A stretch of DNA of 64,000 bases from Ensifer sp. IC3342 (GTDB lineage Bacteria > Pseudomonadota > Alphaproteobacteria > Rhizobiales > Rhizobiaceae), in contig NZ_JADYVE010000014.1 of assembly GCF_020193655.1 (NCBI RefSeq), positions 1-64,000 on the forward strand, read 5' to 3'. The first letter of the stretch is position 1, and every line of letters begins with the position of its first letter. The notes beneath the pieces were generated by a model. It did no database searches and was not told where the DNA came from. It was given only the letters and a program-made list of their open reading frames with translations. This document shows, piece after piece, positions 27,792 through 36,558 of this stretch. The translations under genes were made by a program, and so were the position numbers.

Positions 27792-28910
27792 ATGCGTGTC
27801 GGTTGCCCGAAGGAAATCAAAAACCATGAATACCGTGTTGGTCTGACCCCCGGTTCGGTACGGGAATATGTCGCCCATGGTCACGAGGTGATCGTCGAAA
27901 CCAAGGCCGGGGCAGGGATCGGGGCAGACGACGACGCCTATCGCGCTGCAGGAGCGCGGATCGTTTCGACGGCCAAGGAAGTGTTCGAAAAGTCGGATAT
28001 GATCGTAAAGGTCAAAGAACCGCAGCCTTCCGAATGGACCCAACTGCGGGAAGGCCAAATTCTCTATACATATTTGCATCTGGCGCCGGATCCCGAGCAG
28101 ACGAAGGGATTGCTCAACTCGGGCGTTACGGCGGTCGCCTACGAAACGGTGACGGATGAACGCGGTGGACTGCCGCTGCTTGCGCCGATGTCGGAGGTCG
28201 CCGGACGGCTCGCCATCCAGGCGGGCGCGACGTCGCTTCAGAAGGCGAACGGCGGCCGTGGCATCCTCCTTGGCGGTGTGCCGGGAGTGCTGCCGGCCAA
28301 GGTCGCGATCATCGGCGGTGGCGTTGTCGGCCTGCACGCCGCCAAGATGGCCGCCGGTCTCGGTGCCGACGTTTCGATCCTCGACCGCTCGATCCCACGT
28401 CTGCGTCAGCTTGACGATATCTTCAACGGTCGCGTTCACACCCGCTACTCGACGATCGATGCGCTCGAGGAGGAGGTCTTTTCCGCCGATCTGGTAATCG
28501 GCGCCGTGCTGATCCCAGGGGCTGCCGCTCCCAAGCTCGTCACACGCGAAATGCTTTCCGGCATGAAAAAGGGCGCGGTCATCGTCGACGTCGCCATCGA
28601 CCAGGGCGGTTGCTTCGAGACTTCGCACGCGACGACGCATTCCGATCCGACCTACGAGGTGGACGGGGTCGTGCATTATTGCGTCGCCAATATGCCGGGC
28701 GCGGTGCCGGTGACCTCGGCGCAGGCGTTGAATAACGCCACGCTCTACTACGGCCTGCAGCTCGCCGACCGCGGCCTCAAGGCGATCGCCGAGGACCGCC
28801 ACCTGCGTGCCGGTCTGAACGTCCACAGGGGCCGCGTGACGAACGGGCCGGTGGCAGAGGCGCTTGGCTATGATGCCTACGCGCCAGAGGCTGTTCTCAA
28901 CGTCGCCTGA
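27792..28910 (+). CDS. ald: alanine dehydrogenase
   Basis: 372 residues from the ATG at 27792, with CAGGAGAGGAACG just upstream. [20 protein letters not shown] is the classic Ald start. The Rossmann loop [13 protein letters not shown] is near residue 175 and the alanine/pyruvate-binding residues lie in KVKEP and HLAPD. It interconverts alanine and pyruvate with NAD+; in rhizobia it is linked to alanine use and to bacteroid nitrogen metabolism. Control by the divergent Lrp-type gene is inferred. Confidence 0.97.
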   Translation: MRVGCPKEIKNHEYRVGLTPGSVREYVAHGHEVIVETKAGAGIGADDDAYRAAGARIVSTAKEVFEKSDMIVKVKEPQPSEWTQLREGQILYTYLHLAPDPEQTKGLLNSGVTAVAYETVTDERGGLPLLAPMSEVAGRLAIQAGATSLQKANGGRGILLGGVPGVLPAKVAIIGGGVVGLHAAKMAAGLGADVSILDRSIPRLRQLDDIFNGRVHTRYSTIDALEEEVFSADLVIGAVLIPGAAAPKLVTREMLSGMKKGAVIVDVAIDQGGCFETSHATTHSDPTYEVDGVVHYCVANMPGAVPVTSAQALNNATLYYGLQLADRGLKAIAEDRHLRAGLNVHRGRVTNGPVAEALGYDAYAPEAVLNVA

Positions 28911-28924
28911 CGCAGTCACTTGCT

Positions 28925-28949
28925 GGGCCCGGCGTCCAAGGCGCCGGGC
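28925..28949. terminator. hairpin between ald and the DUF1203 gene
   Basis: GGCCCGGCG-TCCAAGG-CGCCGGGCC, a nine-base perfect stem with no U-run, placed between two convergent genes. Confidence 0.45.
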
Positions 28950-28988
28950 CTGCTGCATGCTTCCTCATAGACGCGCGGCGCTGTAGTC

Positions 28989-29456
28989 TCAGGCAATCTC
29001 GATACGGCACTGATAACAGTTGTACTTGGCGGAACGCACGTGGACGTAGGCAACGTCCGCCCGAGCCAGCAATTCTTCGGCGCGCTCTGCCAGCCTTTCC
29101 GTGGAAACGACGCCACCGGTTCCGTAGATGATGCGATCGTCGCTCCCATATCCGCGCAACAGATACTCCTTGCTGGATGCGAGGATGGGCGGCAGGGCGT
29201 GTCCGTCGTGTGCGGGGCATTCGTCGGCGTGCAGGAAGATCGGTCCGGTCTCTGCGTAAGGCTGCACTGACGCAAAGGGTCGATAGGCCAGGACAAGATA
29301 GGGCTTGCCGCCATCGACATTGCGCAGACAATGCCGGCAGGGAACACCGGTGCCATCCGAAACACGCCGCTCAGGTTGATTCCCATAAGCGTCAAGACCA
29401 CCACCACGCAGTCGTCTTGCGTCGTTGTCGGGCATGGAGATGTAGCATAGAGCCAT
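28989..29456 (-). CDS. DUF1203 family protein
   Basis: 155 residues. It contains GVPCRHCLRNV, then LAYRPFASVQPYAETGPIFLHADEC and a C-terminal HVRSAKYNCYQCRIE, matching the DUF1203 pattern with several conserved cysteines. Function unknown. It converges on ald. Confidence 0.8.
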   Translation of the reverse strand: MALCYISMPDNDARRLRGGGLDAYGNQPERRVSDGTGVPCRHCLRNVDGGKPYLVLAYRPFASVQPYAETGPIFLHADECPAHDGHALPPILASSKEYLLRGYGSDDRIIYGTGGVVSTERLAERAEELLARADVAYVHVRSAKYNCYQCRIEIA

Positions 29457-29586
29457 GGCGGGTTCTCCTCGTAAGAAATCTCGGAGGAGATGGATGCGCC
29501 GTTTCGGACGTTACCGACACCCGAAACTTGCCTGTTGCATGTCCTATGTCGAAGCCGGTTTACGGAAACACGCAGGAAAACGAGGT

Positions 29587-29633
29587 GCTACAGCGCTGTG
29601 CCTGAACAGATGCACCGCGCTGTGGCTTTCAAA
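29587..29633. repeat. partial RIME-like repeat
   Basis: GCTACAGCGCTGTGCCTGA...TGCACCGCGCTGTGGC: a short imperfect copy of the GCTACAGCGC palindrome found elsewhere in the window. Confidence 0.55.
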
Positions 29634-30192
29634 GTTTTTTTGCCAAGGCAAGCAACTCGGCGTCACTCAACGGTTCGACAATTGCCTCCCGCGTCGCGAC
29701 CGGCGAAAAACCGAACTGCTGATAAAGCTGAAGCGCGCGCGGGTGGTCGAGAGTGTTCGTGGTCACCTTGACCTTGCTCGGGTTCATCGCCCAGGCCGCG
29801 AGCAACGTCTGCAGGAGGAACCATTTGCCTAGACCGAGACCGAGCGCGTGTTCCATAAGGCCGAAATGGGTAAGTTCGATGACGTCGTTTTCGCGTTCGT
29901 GCAGTTCGAAGAAGCCGGCTGGTGCACCATTGACGTAGAGAACGGTCACTGTCGTCCCCTTGTTGTGGAGCACGTCCGCCAGTTCCTCATCGCTCATTCG
30001 CAGGCGCTCCGTCCAATGCCAGCGCTTGCCGACACGAAGATAAAGGAAGCGGTAATAGGCGAGCGGGATGTCCGATACACGCAATACGGCCGTGTGGATG
30101 TTGACGGGTATCGGCAGGCTTTGTTTCGGCGGTGACGTCATTTCGAGTTCGGTCACGTGCGCCGTGATCGCTGCAGGTTTCGATCCTTGCAT
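29629..30192 (-). CDS. GNAT family N-acetyltransferase
   Basis: 187 residues from the ATG at 30192. Acetyl-CoA-binding region HALGLGLGKWFLLQ (G-x-G-x-G type) and C-terminal ALQLYQQFGFSP. The substrate is not known. It starts 5 bases after the sulfurtransferase stop, so it is the last gene of a four-gene run (cysK-like, AlaX, sseA, GNAT). Confidence 0.85.
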   Translation of the reverse strand: MQGSKPAAITAHVTELEMTSPPKQSLPIPVNIHTAVLRVSDIPLAYYRFLYLRVGKRWHWTERLRMSDEELADVLHNKGTTVTVLYVNGAPAGFFELHERENDVIELTHFGLMEHALGLGLGKWFLLQTLLAAWAMNPSKVKVTTNTLDHPRALQLYQQFGFSPVATREAIVEPLSDAELLALAKKL

Positions 30193-30197
30193 GGCAT

Positions 30198-31061
30198 TCA
30201 CTCTCTGCCGGTCGCTACGGGCGTGTCGGACCGTCCGCCCCATTCCGACCAAGAGCCATCATAGAGCGTATTGTCCGTATGCCCCAGCGATTGAAGGGCA
30301 AGAGTTATGATTGCCGCGGTGATGCCGGACCCGCAAGTCGTTACGACCGGCTGCGTCAGGTCGACGCCAGCGTCGCTAAAGGTTTGGCGCAAGCCGTCGA
30401 GGCTCTTCAGCTTGCCTCCTTCAGAAAAGACGCCGGATGGCAGACTCTTGGCTCCAGGCATATGCCCCGAGCGCATGCCGGCTCGCGGTTCCGGTTCTTC
30501 GCCGGTGAAGCGGCCCGCGCCGCGCGCATCGGCAATCTGCGCGAGCCGGTTTCCTACGACCTCCTTCATGCGCTCGAACGAGGTGACGGCGGCCGCATTG
30601 TACGTGGCGTTGAATACGCTTGGCGTCGGCTTAGGGATTTCCCCGGTCGTCGGTCGTCCCTCCGCCTTCCAGCCATCCATCCCGCCATCGAGAACGAAGA
30701 CGTTCTTGGCGCCCATGATCCGGAACATCCACCAAACGCGCGGCGCGGTGAAGATGCCCGGCCCGTCGTAAACGACTATTGTACCGTTTTCGCCGATGCC
30801 CATAGCGCCGACGGCCTGAGCGAAGGCTTGCGGCGAGGGGAGGGTATGCGGCAGTCCACTTGATTGATCGGCGATCGCATCCTGATCGAAGAAAATAGCA
30901 CCTGGAATGTGCGCGGCCTCGTATTCCGACTTCGGATCCCGGTTCTGTGCAGGAAGATACCAGGCAGCGTCCAGGATCTTCACAGAAGGATCGGCAAGAC
31001 GCTGCTGGAGCCAGTCCGCAGAAACGACAAACGCGCTCTTGTTCTCGTTCTTGTAATCCAT
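30198..31061 (-). CDS. sseA: 3-mercaptopyruvate sulfurtransferase
   Basis: 287 residues from the ATG at 31061, chosen because TGGAG lies 8 bases upstream; a GTG three codons earlier is also open. Two rhodanese domains (about 10-135 and 155-280). The active-site loop CGSGITA has Cys243, the 3-mercaptopyruvate-type loop (CGSGVTA) rather than thiosulfate-type. It moves sulfur from mercaptopyruvate to thiol acceptors. 18 bases after AlaX on the same strand. Confidence 0.92.
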   Translation of the reverse strand: MDYKNENKSAFVVSADWLQQRLADPSVKILDAAWYLPAQNRDPKSEYEAAHIPGAIFFDQDAIADQSSGLPHTLPSPQAFAQAVGAMGIGENGTIVVYDGPGIFTAPRVWWMFRIMGAKNVFVLDGGMDGWKAEGRPTTGEIPKPTPSVFNATYNAAAVTSFERMKEVVGNRLAQIADARGAGRFTGEEPEPRAGMRSGHMPGAKSLPSGVFSEGGKLKSLDGLRQTFSDAGVDLTQPVVTTCGSGITAAIITLALQSLGHTDNTLYDGSWSEWGGRSDTPVATGRE

Positions 31062-31079
31062 TGTCGTCACTCCACAGCC

Positions 31080-31829
31080 TCAAACAGCCGCACGATCTTC
31101 CGGCGTTCCGAAGCGTATCCGAAAACGCCGATTCTCCTTACCCTTCTTTTCGATCTTGGCGATGTGAATCACGCCCACTTCCTGGGTTTCTGAAACATGC
31201 GTGCCGCCGCAGGGCTGGCTGTCGATGGCGGAGTCTTTTCCGATGCAGACGAGGCTCACCCTGCCAAGACCCATGGGCGGGCGGACATTCTTCGATTTGA
31301 CGATGCCCGGGTTGGCGGCGAGCTCCTCGTCCGTGATCCATTGTACGTAGACGGGGTGGTTCTCCTCGACGAGCTTCATGAGCGCAGCCGTCACTTGATC
31401 CTTGTCGATTGTTTCGCTCATGTCGAAGTCGACGCGGCTTTCGTCCTCCCCGACGGCGGCGCCAGTGATCGGGAAGGGGCAAACGACGGAAAGCAGGTGG
31501 CAGGCGGTATGCATGCGCATCAATCGGTATCGGCGCGGCCAGTCGACGTGGAGGACCAGCTTTTCGCCGATCGCCGGCAAAGGCTGCCCCTCCGCCGGCA
31601 CGTGTATGATGACGTCCTTGGTGTCGCCGTGCCGGGTGCTTGCGATCGCGATTCGGCTTCCGTCTCCGCGCTCGAGAAAGCCGGTGTCGCCCGGCTGTCC
31701 GCCAGAGGTGGCGTAGAAGCACGTCTGATCAAGCTCGATCCCGCCATCCTCGAGAATTCCGGTCACGCTTGCCTCGCAGGTCGAGAGGTAGAAATCTTCA
31801 CGGAAAAGGGCGGTCACGGTCTTGGTCAT
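31080..31829 (-). CDS. alaX: alanyl-tRNA editing protein AlaX-type
   Basis: 249 residues. Homologous to the editing domain of alanyl-tRNA synthetase, with the zinc ligand motifs H-T-A-C-H (in MRMHTACHLL) and CGGTHVSET. Free-standing AlaX hydrolyses Ser- or Gly-tRNA-Ala in trans. It lacks any synthetase catalytic domain. It is 8 bases after the cysteine synthase-like gene, which suggests coupling of cysteine/serine metabolism and proofreading. Confidence 0.9.
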   Translation of the reverse strand: MTKTVTALFREDFYLSTCEASVTGILEDGGIELDQTCFYATSGGQPGDTGFLERGDGSRIAIASTRHGDTKDVIIHVPAEGQPLPAIGEKLVLHVDWPRRYRLMRMHTACHLLSVVCPFPITGAAVGEDESRVDFDMSETIDKDQVTAALMKLVEENHPVYVQWITDEELAANPGIVKSKNVRPPMGLGRVSLVCIGKDSAIDSQPCGGTHVSETQEVGVIHIAKIEKKGKENRRFRIRFGTPEDRAAV

Positions 31830-31837
31830 CGCAGATT

Positions 31838-32878
31838 TTATCCGACGGGTTCGTATGGCACGGTAATTTTCGAAGTGGTCTTCAGCCAGTTTGGCACCGG
31901 CAGGCCCTTGGAGGTCAGAAAGTCCGGGTTGAAGAGCTTCGACTGGTAGCGGTTACCATAATCGCAAAGAATCGTCACGATCGTGTGGCCGGGGCCGAGA
32001 TCCTTGGCGAGCCGCACCGCGCCGGCAATGTTGATGCCGGTCGAGCCCCCCACGCAGATCCCTTCCTTTTCGATGAGGTCAAAGACGTAGGGCACGGCTT
32101 CCGAATCGGGAATCTGGTAGGCGAAGTCCGGCGTGAAACCTTCAAGGTTGGCTGTGATGCGACCCTGACCGATGCCCTCGGTGATCGAACTTCCGCTCGC
32201 CTTGAGCTCGCCGTGGGCATAGTAATTGTAAAGCGCGGCTCCTTCCGGATCGGCGATACCGATCTTGACCGCGGGATTTTTGGCCCGCAACCCTTGGGCC
32301 ACGCCGGCAAGCGTGCCTCCAGAGCCGACCGCGCAGATGAAACCGTCGACCTTGCCGTCCGTGTCACGCCAGATTTCCGGCGCAGTTGTTTCCACATGCG
32401 CGTCGCGGTTTGCGACATTGTCGAACTGGTTCGCCCAGATCGCGCCATTCGGCTCTGTCTTGGCAAGCTCGGCGGCCAGCCGGCCTGAAATCTTCACGTA
32501 GTTGTTGGGATTCTTGTATGGCACCGCCGGAACTTCCACCAGTTCGGCACCCATCAGGCGCAGCGCGTCCTTCTTTTCCTGGCTTTGCGTTTCGGGAATG
32601 ACAATGACCGTACGGTATCCGAGCGCGCTGCCGACGACGGCAAGGCCGATTCCGGTGTTGCCGGCCGTGCCTTCTACGATGACGCCGCCGGGCTTCAGCT
32701 GCCCGGATTTTTCCGCCTGGCGAATGATCCACAGGGCAGCTCGGTCCTTCACCGATTGCCCGGGATTGAGAAATTCCGCTTTGCCCAGGATGGTGCAGCC
32801 GGTGGCCTCGGAAACGGCCCGGAGCCGGATCAACGGCGTGTTGCCGATCGCTTCGAGCACGGACGGAAGAACGGTCAT
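31838..32878 (-). CDS. cysK: cysteine synthase family PLP enzyme
   Basis: 346 residues from the ATG at 32878. PLP lysine Lys44 in NPGQSVKDRAA; the substrate loop reads EGTAGNTGIGLA where classic CysK has EPTSGNTG; the PLP-phosphate loop is VGSGGTLAG. The length and the EGTAGNTG variant place it in the branch with CBS/Mcy1-like cysteine synthases, so O-acetylserine sulfhydrylase activity is likely but not certain. First of four genes in one direction (AlaX, sseA, GNAT). Confidence 0.82.
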   Translation of the reverse strand: MTVLPSVLEAIGNTPLIRLRAVSEATGCTILGKAEFLNPGQSVKDRAALWIIRQAEKSGQLKPGGVIVEGTAGNTGIGLAVVGSALGYRTVIVIPETQSQEKKDALRLMGAELVEVPAVPYKNPNNYVKISGRLAAELAKTEPNGAIWANQFDNVANRDAHVETTAPEIWRDTDGKVDGFICAVGSGGTLAGVAQGLRAKNPAVKIGIADPEGAALYNYYAHGELKASGSSITEGIGQGRITANLEGFTPDFAYQIPDSEAVPYVFDLIEKEGICVGGSTGINIAGAVRLAKDLGPGHTIVTILCDYGNRYQSKLFNPDFLTSKGLPVPNWLKTTSKITVPYEPVG

Positions 32879-33200
32879 TTTGAAAACCTCACGCTGGACG
32901 GAACGGACGCCGGGTCTGAGCCCAGCATAATCCCTGATGAACGGCGATCCGATAAACATTTGGTTTGCAGGCAAGATCGCCGAAATATTGGCGTGTTTTC
33001 GGCTCAGCCTGTGCACTGCGCAAGAAATAGCGTTTCGCAGCTAACCTGTCCCGGGCAAAATTCGTCTCGGTCGTCAAAAGGCCGGTCGAAAGTGCGAAAT
33101 CCGGGTAGGCGCTGCCGTCGGAGAGGCAATAAACCCGGGCAGGGGAGACAGCCACGGGTTTTTGGAAGGGGAAGCCCTTCCCGATGGACGCGAGGACGAA
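32879..33200. other. 322-base divergent intergenic region
   Basis: This lies between the cysK-like gene and the SDR gene. It holds the promoters of both by position. Open frames here overlap each other and show no family similarity. The right end has CGAGGACGAA before the SDR start as a ribosome site. Confidence 0.5.
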
Positions 33201-34046
33201 ATGACGACTGCATTCACAGCCCGACCCGACCATGGACTGGTGTGGATAACGGGGGCGAGTTCTGGCATCGGGCGCGCCGTTGCCCTCAAGCTGGTTGAAG
33301 AGGGGTACTCAGTCGTCGTCACGGCACGCAGCCACGAGAGGCTGGTTGCGCTTCAACATGAGGCGTCAGGCCCTGGCAGGATTGTCGTTCTCGATGGGGA
33401 CGTCACGGATCCGAGCGACATGGAGCGCTTGCTGGCAGCCATCGAATACGATCACGGCCGGGTGGCTCTGGCCTTGCTCAATGCTGGTGTAGTGATTCCG
33501 GTGCGCGGCGACGATCTTAGCCGGGAAGCCTTCGACAAGAGCTTCGCCGTCAATCTGCATGGCGTCGTCAATTGCCTCGTGCCCGTCGTCGAGCACATGA
33601 AGGCGAACGGGCACGGCCAGATCGCCATTATGTCGTCGGTGGCGGGATACAGCGGCCTGCCGATGAGCGCCGCATACGGGGCGACCAAGGCGGGGCTTAT
33701 CAATATGGCCGAGAGCTTGAAATTCGACCTCGATCGTATCGGCATCCGCCTGCAGTTGATCTGTCCAGGCTTCGTCGACACGGCCGCTTCAGCGAGAGGC
33801 AAGTTTCCGCGACCGGATCTGGTGAGTGTGGAGGAGGCGGCGGAGCGCATTTGTCTCGGCCTGAAATCAGGGCGCTTCGAGATCACGTTTCCTAAACGCC
33901 TTACCTATGCGGCTAAACTGGCGCGTTTCCTGCCGTACAGCGCCTACTTCGCGCTTCTCAACTGGCTTGTGCCTGGGCGTGTGCCCGCGACCACCGCGAA
34001 AAAGGCGCAATCCAGTTCGAAGGGGCGGCCACGTCAGGCGGTGTGA
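33201..34046 (+). CDS. short-chain dehydrogenase/reductase
   Basis: 281 residues from the ATG at 33201. NAD(P)-binding TGASSGIG near residue 17-24, NAG at 94-96, catalytic Ser about 145, and YGATK with Tyr159 and Lys163, so the active site is complete. The C-terminal part (about 240-281) is hydrophobic and then basic, so it may be membrane-associated. The substrate is unknown. Converges on the mdtI-like gene with a short overlap. Confidence 0.9.
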   Translation: MTTAFTARPDHGLVWITGASSGIGRAVALKLVEEGYSVVVTARSHERLVALQHEASGPGRIVVLDGDVTDPSDMERLLAAIEYDHGRVALALLNAGVVIPVRGDDLSREAFDKSFAVNLHGVVNCLVPVVEHMKANGHGQIAIMSSVAGYSGLPMSAAYGATKAGLINMAESLKFDLDRIGIRLQLICPGFVDTAASARGKFPRPDLVSVEEAAERICLGLKSGRFEITFPKRLTYAAKLARFLPYSAYFALLNWLVPGRVPATTAKKAQSSSKGRPRQAV

Positions 34047-34360
34047 AGCACGAGAACCGCACCGAAGACGAGCGACAGGCCGACCCAACCGACAGGTTTC
34101 AGGTTCTGACCGAAGAAGAGACGCCCACAGATCGCCGTGCCAAAGATGCCGGTCGCCCCAAGCACCGCATAGGCGATGGCAAGTTCCATACCTTTGACCG
34201 CCTCCGCGAGCAGCGCGAAGGCGGCAAGTACCAGCAGAATCGAAAGCACGCCCCAGCCGCGCCGTGCAAAGCCGTTCGACTTCGTGGAGGCCAGATTCGC
34301 GGCAACGTCGAGGACGCCGGCCATAACAGCGAAAGCGAAATAGAAGCCGTCGGCGCTCAT
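34034..34360 (-). CDS. SMR family transporter subunit (MdtI-like)
   Basis: 108 residues with four membrane segments. The pattern ...GFARRGWGVLSILLVLAAFALLAEAVKGMELAIAYAV matches MdtI more than EmrE. In MdtJI-type pairs both subunits are needed to export spermidine. Here the substrate is inferred only. The stop end overlaps the SDR gene by 13 bases, and the start overlaps the mdtJ-like stop (ATGA). Confidence 0.75.
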   Translation of the reverse strand: MSADGFYFAFAVMAGVLDVAANLASTKSNGFARRGWGVLSILLVLAAFALLAEAVKGMELAIAYAVLGATGIFGTAICGRLFFGQNLKPVGWVGLSLVFGAVLVLHTA

Positions 34361-34707
34361 CGGGCTGCTTCTCCCGCTGCTTCCTCTTCCGGTACCTCGC
34401 CGGCGTTGACGAGCAGTATCCCGACAACCGCCATCGACAGGCCGAGCATTTCGCGGCCGCTCAGGGCATGGCCAAAGACGAACACGGAGACGAGCGTTAT
34501 GAGGGCGACACCGGACCCTTCCCAGATGGCATAGGCGACGCCGACGGAGATCGTCTTCACGGCTTTGGCAAGGAACACGTATGAGAGCGCAATCGAAGCA
34601 TACATGATCGCATGTCCGGCATAGGAGCCGGAGGCAGCCTTCATCGCGGTGAGGCCGGCGACCTCTGTCGCGATCGCGAGAGCCAGGAAAAGCCATGCAA
34701 GACGCAT
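34357..34707 (-). CDS. SMR family transporter subunit (MdtJ-like)
   Basis: 116 residues, four membrane segments; AIATEVAGLTAMKAA and YVFLAKAVKTISVGVAYAIWEGSG match the MdtJ pattern including the conserved Glu in the first segment. Translationally coupled to the mdtI-like gene. The acidic C-terminal tail (EVPEEEAAGEAAR) is a small addition. The pair is probably a heterodimeric exporter. Confidence 0.78.
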   Translation of the reverse strand: MRLAWLFLALAIATEVAGLTAMKAASGSYAGHAIMYASIALSYVFLAKAVKTISVGVAYAIWEGSGVALITLVSVFVFGHALSGREMLGLSMAVVGILLVNAGEVPEEEAAGEAAR

Positions 34708-34738
34708 GAGGAACCCTCAGAGACTACATCGACAAACA

Positions 34739-34779
34739 AAAAGAGCCATTCGGGCGTTTACCGCGAATGGCTCTTTGAA
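34739..34779 (-). terminator. terminator of tRNA-Asn
   Basis: On the minus strand AAAGAGCCATTCG and CGAATGGCTCTTT form a stem of 12-13 bases followed by TTT directly after the tRNA 3' end. Confidence 0.75.
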
Positions 34780-34781
34780 AC

Positions 34782-34856
34782 TGGCTCCCCGGGCCGGATT
34801 CGAACCGGCGACCTATCGATTAACAGTCGAGTGCTCTACCGCTGAGCTACCAGGGA
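34782..34856 (-). tRNA. tRNA-Asn (anticodon GTT)
   Basis: 75 bases with encoded CCA. Acceptor TCCCTGG/CCGGGGA-type pairing, D-loop AGCGGTAGA, anticodon loop CTGTTAA, T-arm GGTTCGAATCC. Confidence 0.97.
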
Positions 34857-34996
34857 TCATCTGCGCCGCAGAAGTGAGGCTGCTAATACAAATGCTTTTC
34901 CGATTTGCCAAGCGCTTTTTCAAAAAAAATCACAACGTCGGTTGCGAGGCTGTGGAGAAGGCCCCAATTGTGGGGGAGGAGCATGAAAGAGGAATA

Positions 34997-35290
34997 ATGA
35001 CGAACGCCAGGAAAGAACGGCATTTCGGCATCGATCCACAGACACGCGAGATCGTGCTCGGAAAATGGCGCATTAACTTGCCGGACTCGCCGGCACTGCG
35101 AATCCTGGTTGGTACGCTTCTCATCGTGGGCGGTATCTTAGGTTTCCTGCCCGTGTTCGGTTTCTGGATGATTCCTCTGGGACTGCTTGTGCTTTCTCAC
35201 GACATACCGGCGATCCGCCGCCGCCGCCGCAAGCTGGCGATTTGGTGGGCGCGTTGGCGCGGTCAGCAAAATTCCTCCGGCAAGTCCTGA
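34997..35290 (+). CDS. small membrane protein, tryptophan-rich tail
   Basis: 97 residues from the ATG at 34997. Two hydrophobic segments near residues 35-52 and 54-68 with a GFLPVFGFW turn, then a strongly basic region RRRRR and a WW..RW end. No catalytic motif. It is probably a rhizobial membrane protein of unknown function. Located between tRNA-Asn and tRNA-Cys. Confidence 0.65.
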   Translation: MTNARKERHFGIDPQTREIVLGKWRINLPDSPALRILVGTLLIVGGILGFLPVFGFWMIPLGLLVLSHDIPAIRRRRRKLAIWWARWRGQQNSSGKS

Positions 35291-35564
35291 ACGGGGCCGC
35301 AGAAGCCGATGCTTTAGGCAGCGAGGAAGGTCGACGAATCGGTTGCCGTGCTTCGATGCTTGTCGTTGCAGCGTCGAGTTCGCTGATAGCACGATGGGCA
35401 CGCAAAGCTGCCGTGAGAAAGTTCCGAGCTGGACTGCAGTCGGCCATCGCTGGGGAGAACGATGAATCACTACGAGCGTTCCACCTTTTTCGAAACCTTC
35501 CCCCTTGCGCTCCTCATAGATTCGTTCTAAACGCCGGCCATCGCTTGATCGATCGAGCGCGAGA

Positions 35565-35638
35565 GGCCTCGTGGCGGAGTGGTGACGCAGAGGACTGCAA
35601 ATCCTTGTACCCCGGTTCAATTCCGGGCGAGGCCTCCA
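35565..35638 (+). tRNA. tRNA-Cys (anticodon GCA)
   Basis: 74 bases with encoded TCCA end. GGCCTCG pairs with CGAGGCC, anticodon loop ACTGCAAA, T-arm GGTTCAATTCC. Confidence 0.97.
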
Positions 35639-36457
35639 AAGAAATCAACTCTTTAACAAGAAGACTTTTGAGAACTGCGTAAGCCTTCTCTCAAGGCAAT
35701 GACGTGGGCTATGAGGCCCATTACCTCGCGCGTCTCGCACCCTTCCCAACGAAGGTCCCGGAGCGGTTGGAGGGGACGATCCCTGGAACTCCCAACGCCG
35801 AATTGCCGGAATGGATGTCGCTAGCGCGAGCTCACAGCATCTCGAGAAGCGCACACAAGAATCCTAAGACCTTTGCCAACGTCGGGTAGGACTAAGGTCC
35901 ATGGATCGGGGTGGGCGGCGCCCCTAAACTCCACCGATATCATTTACAAAGAGCTTTCACTTTGAAGCGCGGTTTGTACGCTCGCCGGTCTATGCCGAAG
36001 GGCAGGGCCGGCATTTTCTAGCTACCCTAAGGCTTCCCTCGTTCTATTGCTTGTTTCTCTAAATCGTAGCCGATTAGGGATGAATATGCGTCAAACAAGC
36101 CGCTACAGCATGCTTTAGGGGTCCTGATACGTGCGGCGCTCCGGATACGAACATCCGCGGGCCAACGGGCCTTCGACGTCTGCCGGCAAGACCTCCGAGG
36201 ATATTATCTCGAGGAAATCAGTGATGTTGGTCCAATCCAGACTCGTTGCGAGTATCTGGGCGAGGGGCTAAGCCATTGCGTCGTGTGCCTGTATTGGGGC
36301 GCGACCCGGCAGTTGTGGTACGTACCCGGAGAAGCCGGTTGGTCGCGTCTCCGGCTCTGAAAGATGCCCTATTCGAGCAGCACGGCCAAACGTCCACGGT
36401 CTCCGTGAGCCTAGCTCGAATTTCGCTGAGACCGTCAGACTAGCGATGGCGCAAACC
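35639..36457. other. long gene-free region after tRNA-Cys
   Basis: About 820 bases without a convincing gene. It holds a copy of a second repeat family (35870-35929, see repeat). The imperfect hairpin CCTCCGAG-GATATTAT-CTCGAGG lies near 36190-36212. Some stretches are AT-rich (around 35940-36120). The only open frames are short and lack family similarity. Together with the 3' side of a tRNA this may be an eroded island, but no integrase was found. Confidence 0.4.
35870..35929. repeat. dispersed intergenic repeat (second family)
   Basis: The sequence starting CCTTTGCCAACGTCGGG and containing GGACTAAGGTCCATGGATCG and GGCGCCCCTAAA is nearly the same as 41739-41795 on the same strand. It contains no RIME signature. 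Confidence 0.55.
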
Positions 36458-36558
36458 AAAGCGCGTCGCGTTCAATCGGACTCATGCGAGGCGCTTTAGG
36501 TCCTTGTTTTTATGCATGTCGTTGTCCCAAAACCGCTGCAGACTTTGGGCGACATGCA
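36458..36558. repeat. mosaic palindromic repeat (AAAGCGCG/ATGCATGTCG type)
   Basis: Two palindromes: AAAGCGCGTCGC...GCGAGGCGCTTT, then ATGCATGTCGTTGTCCCAAAACC...TTTGGGCGACATGCAT. The element abuts the lexA stop codon. Similar copies are at 41641-41735 and 63130-63228, in the reversed order. Confidence 0.7.

Noticed and set aside
35704-35889. Short plus-strand frame of 61 codons after tRNA-Cys
   Set aside because: No ribosome site or family pattern; the second repeat family overlaps its end.
36246-36443. 65-codon plus-strand frame in the gene-free region
   Set aside because: Arginine-rich, no ribosome site, no family resemblance; treated as chance.
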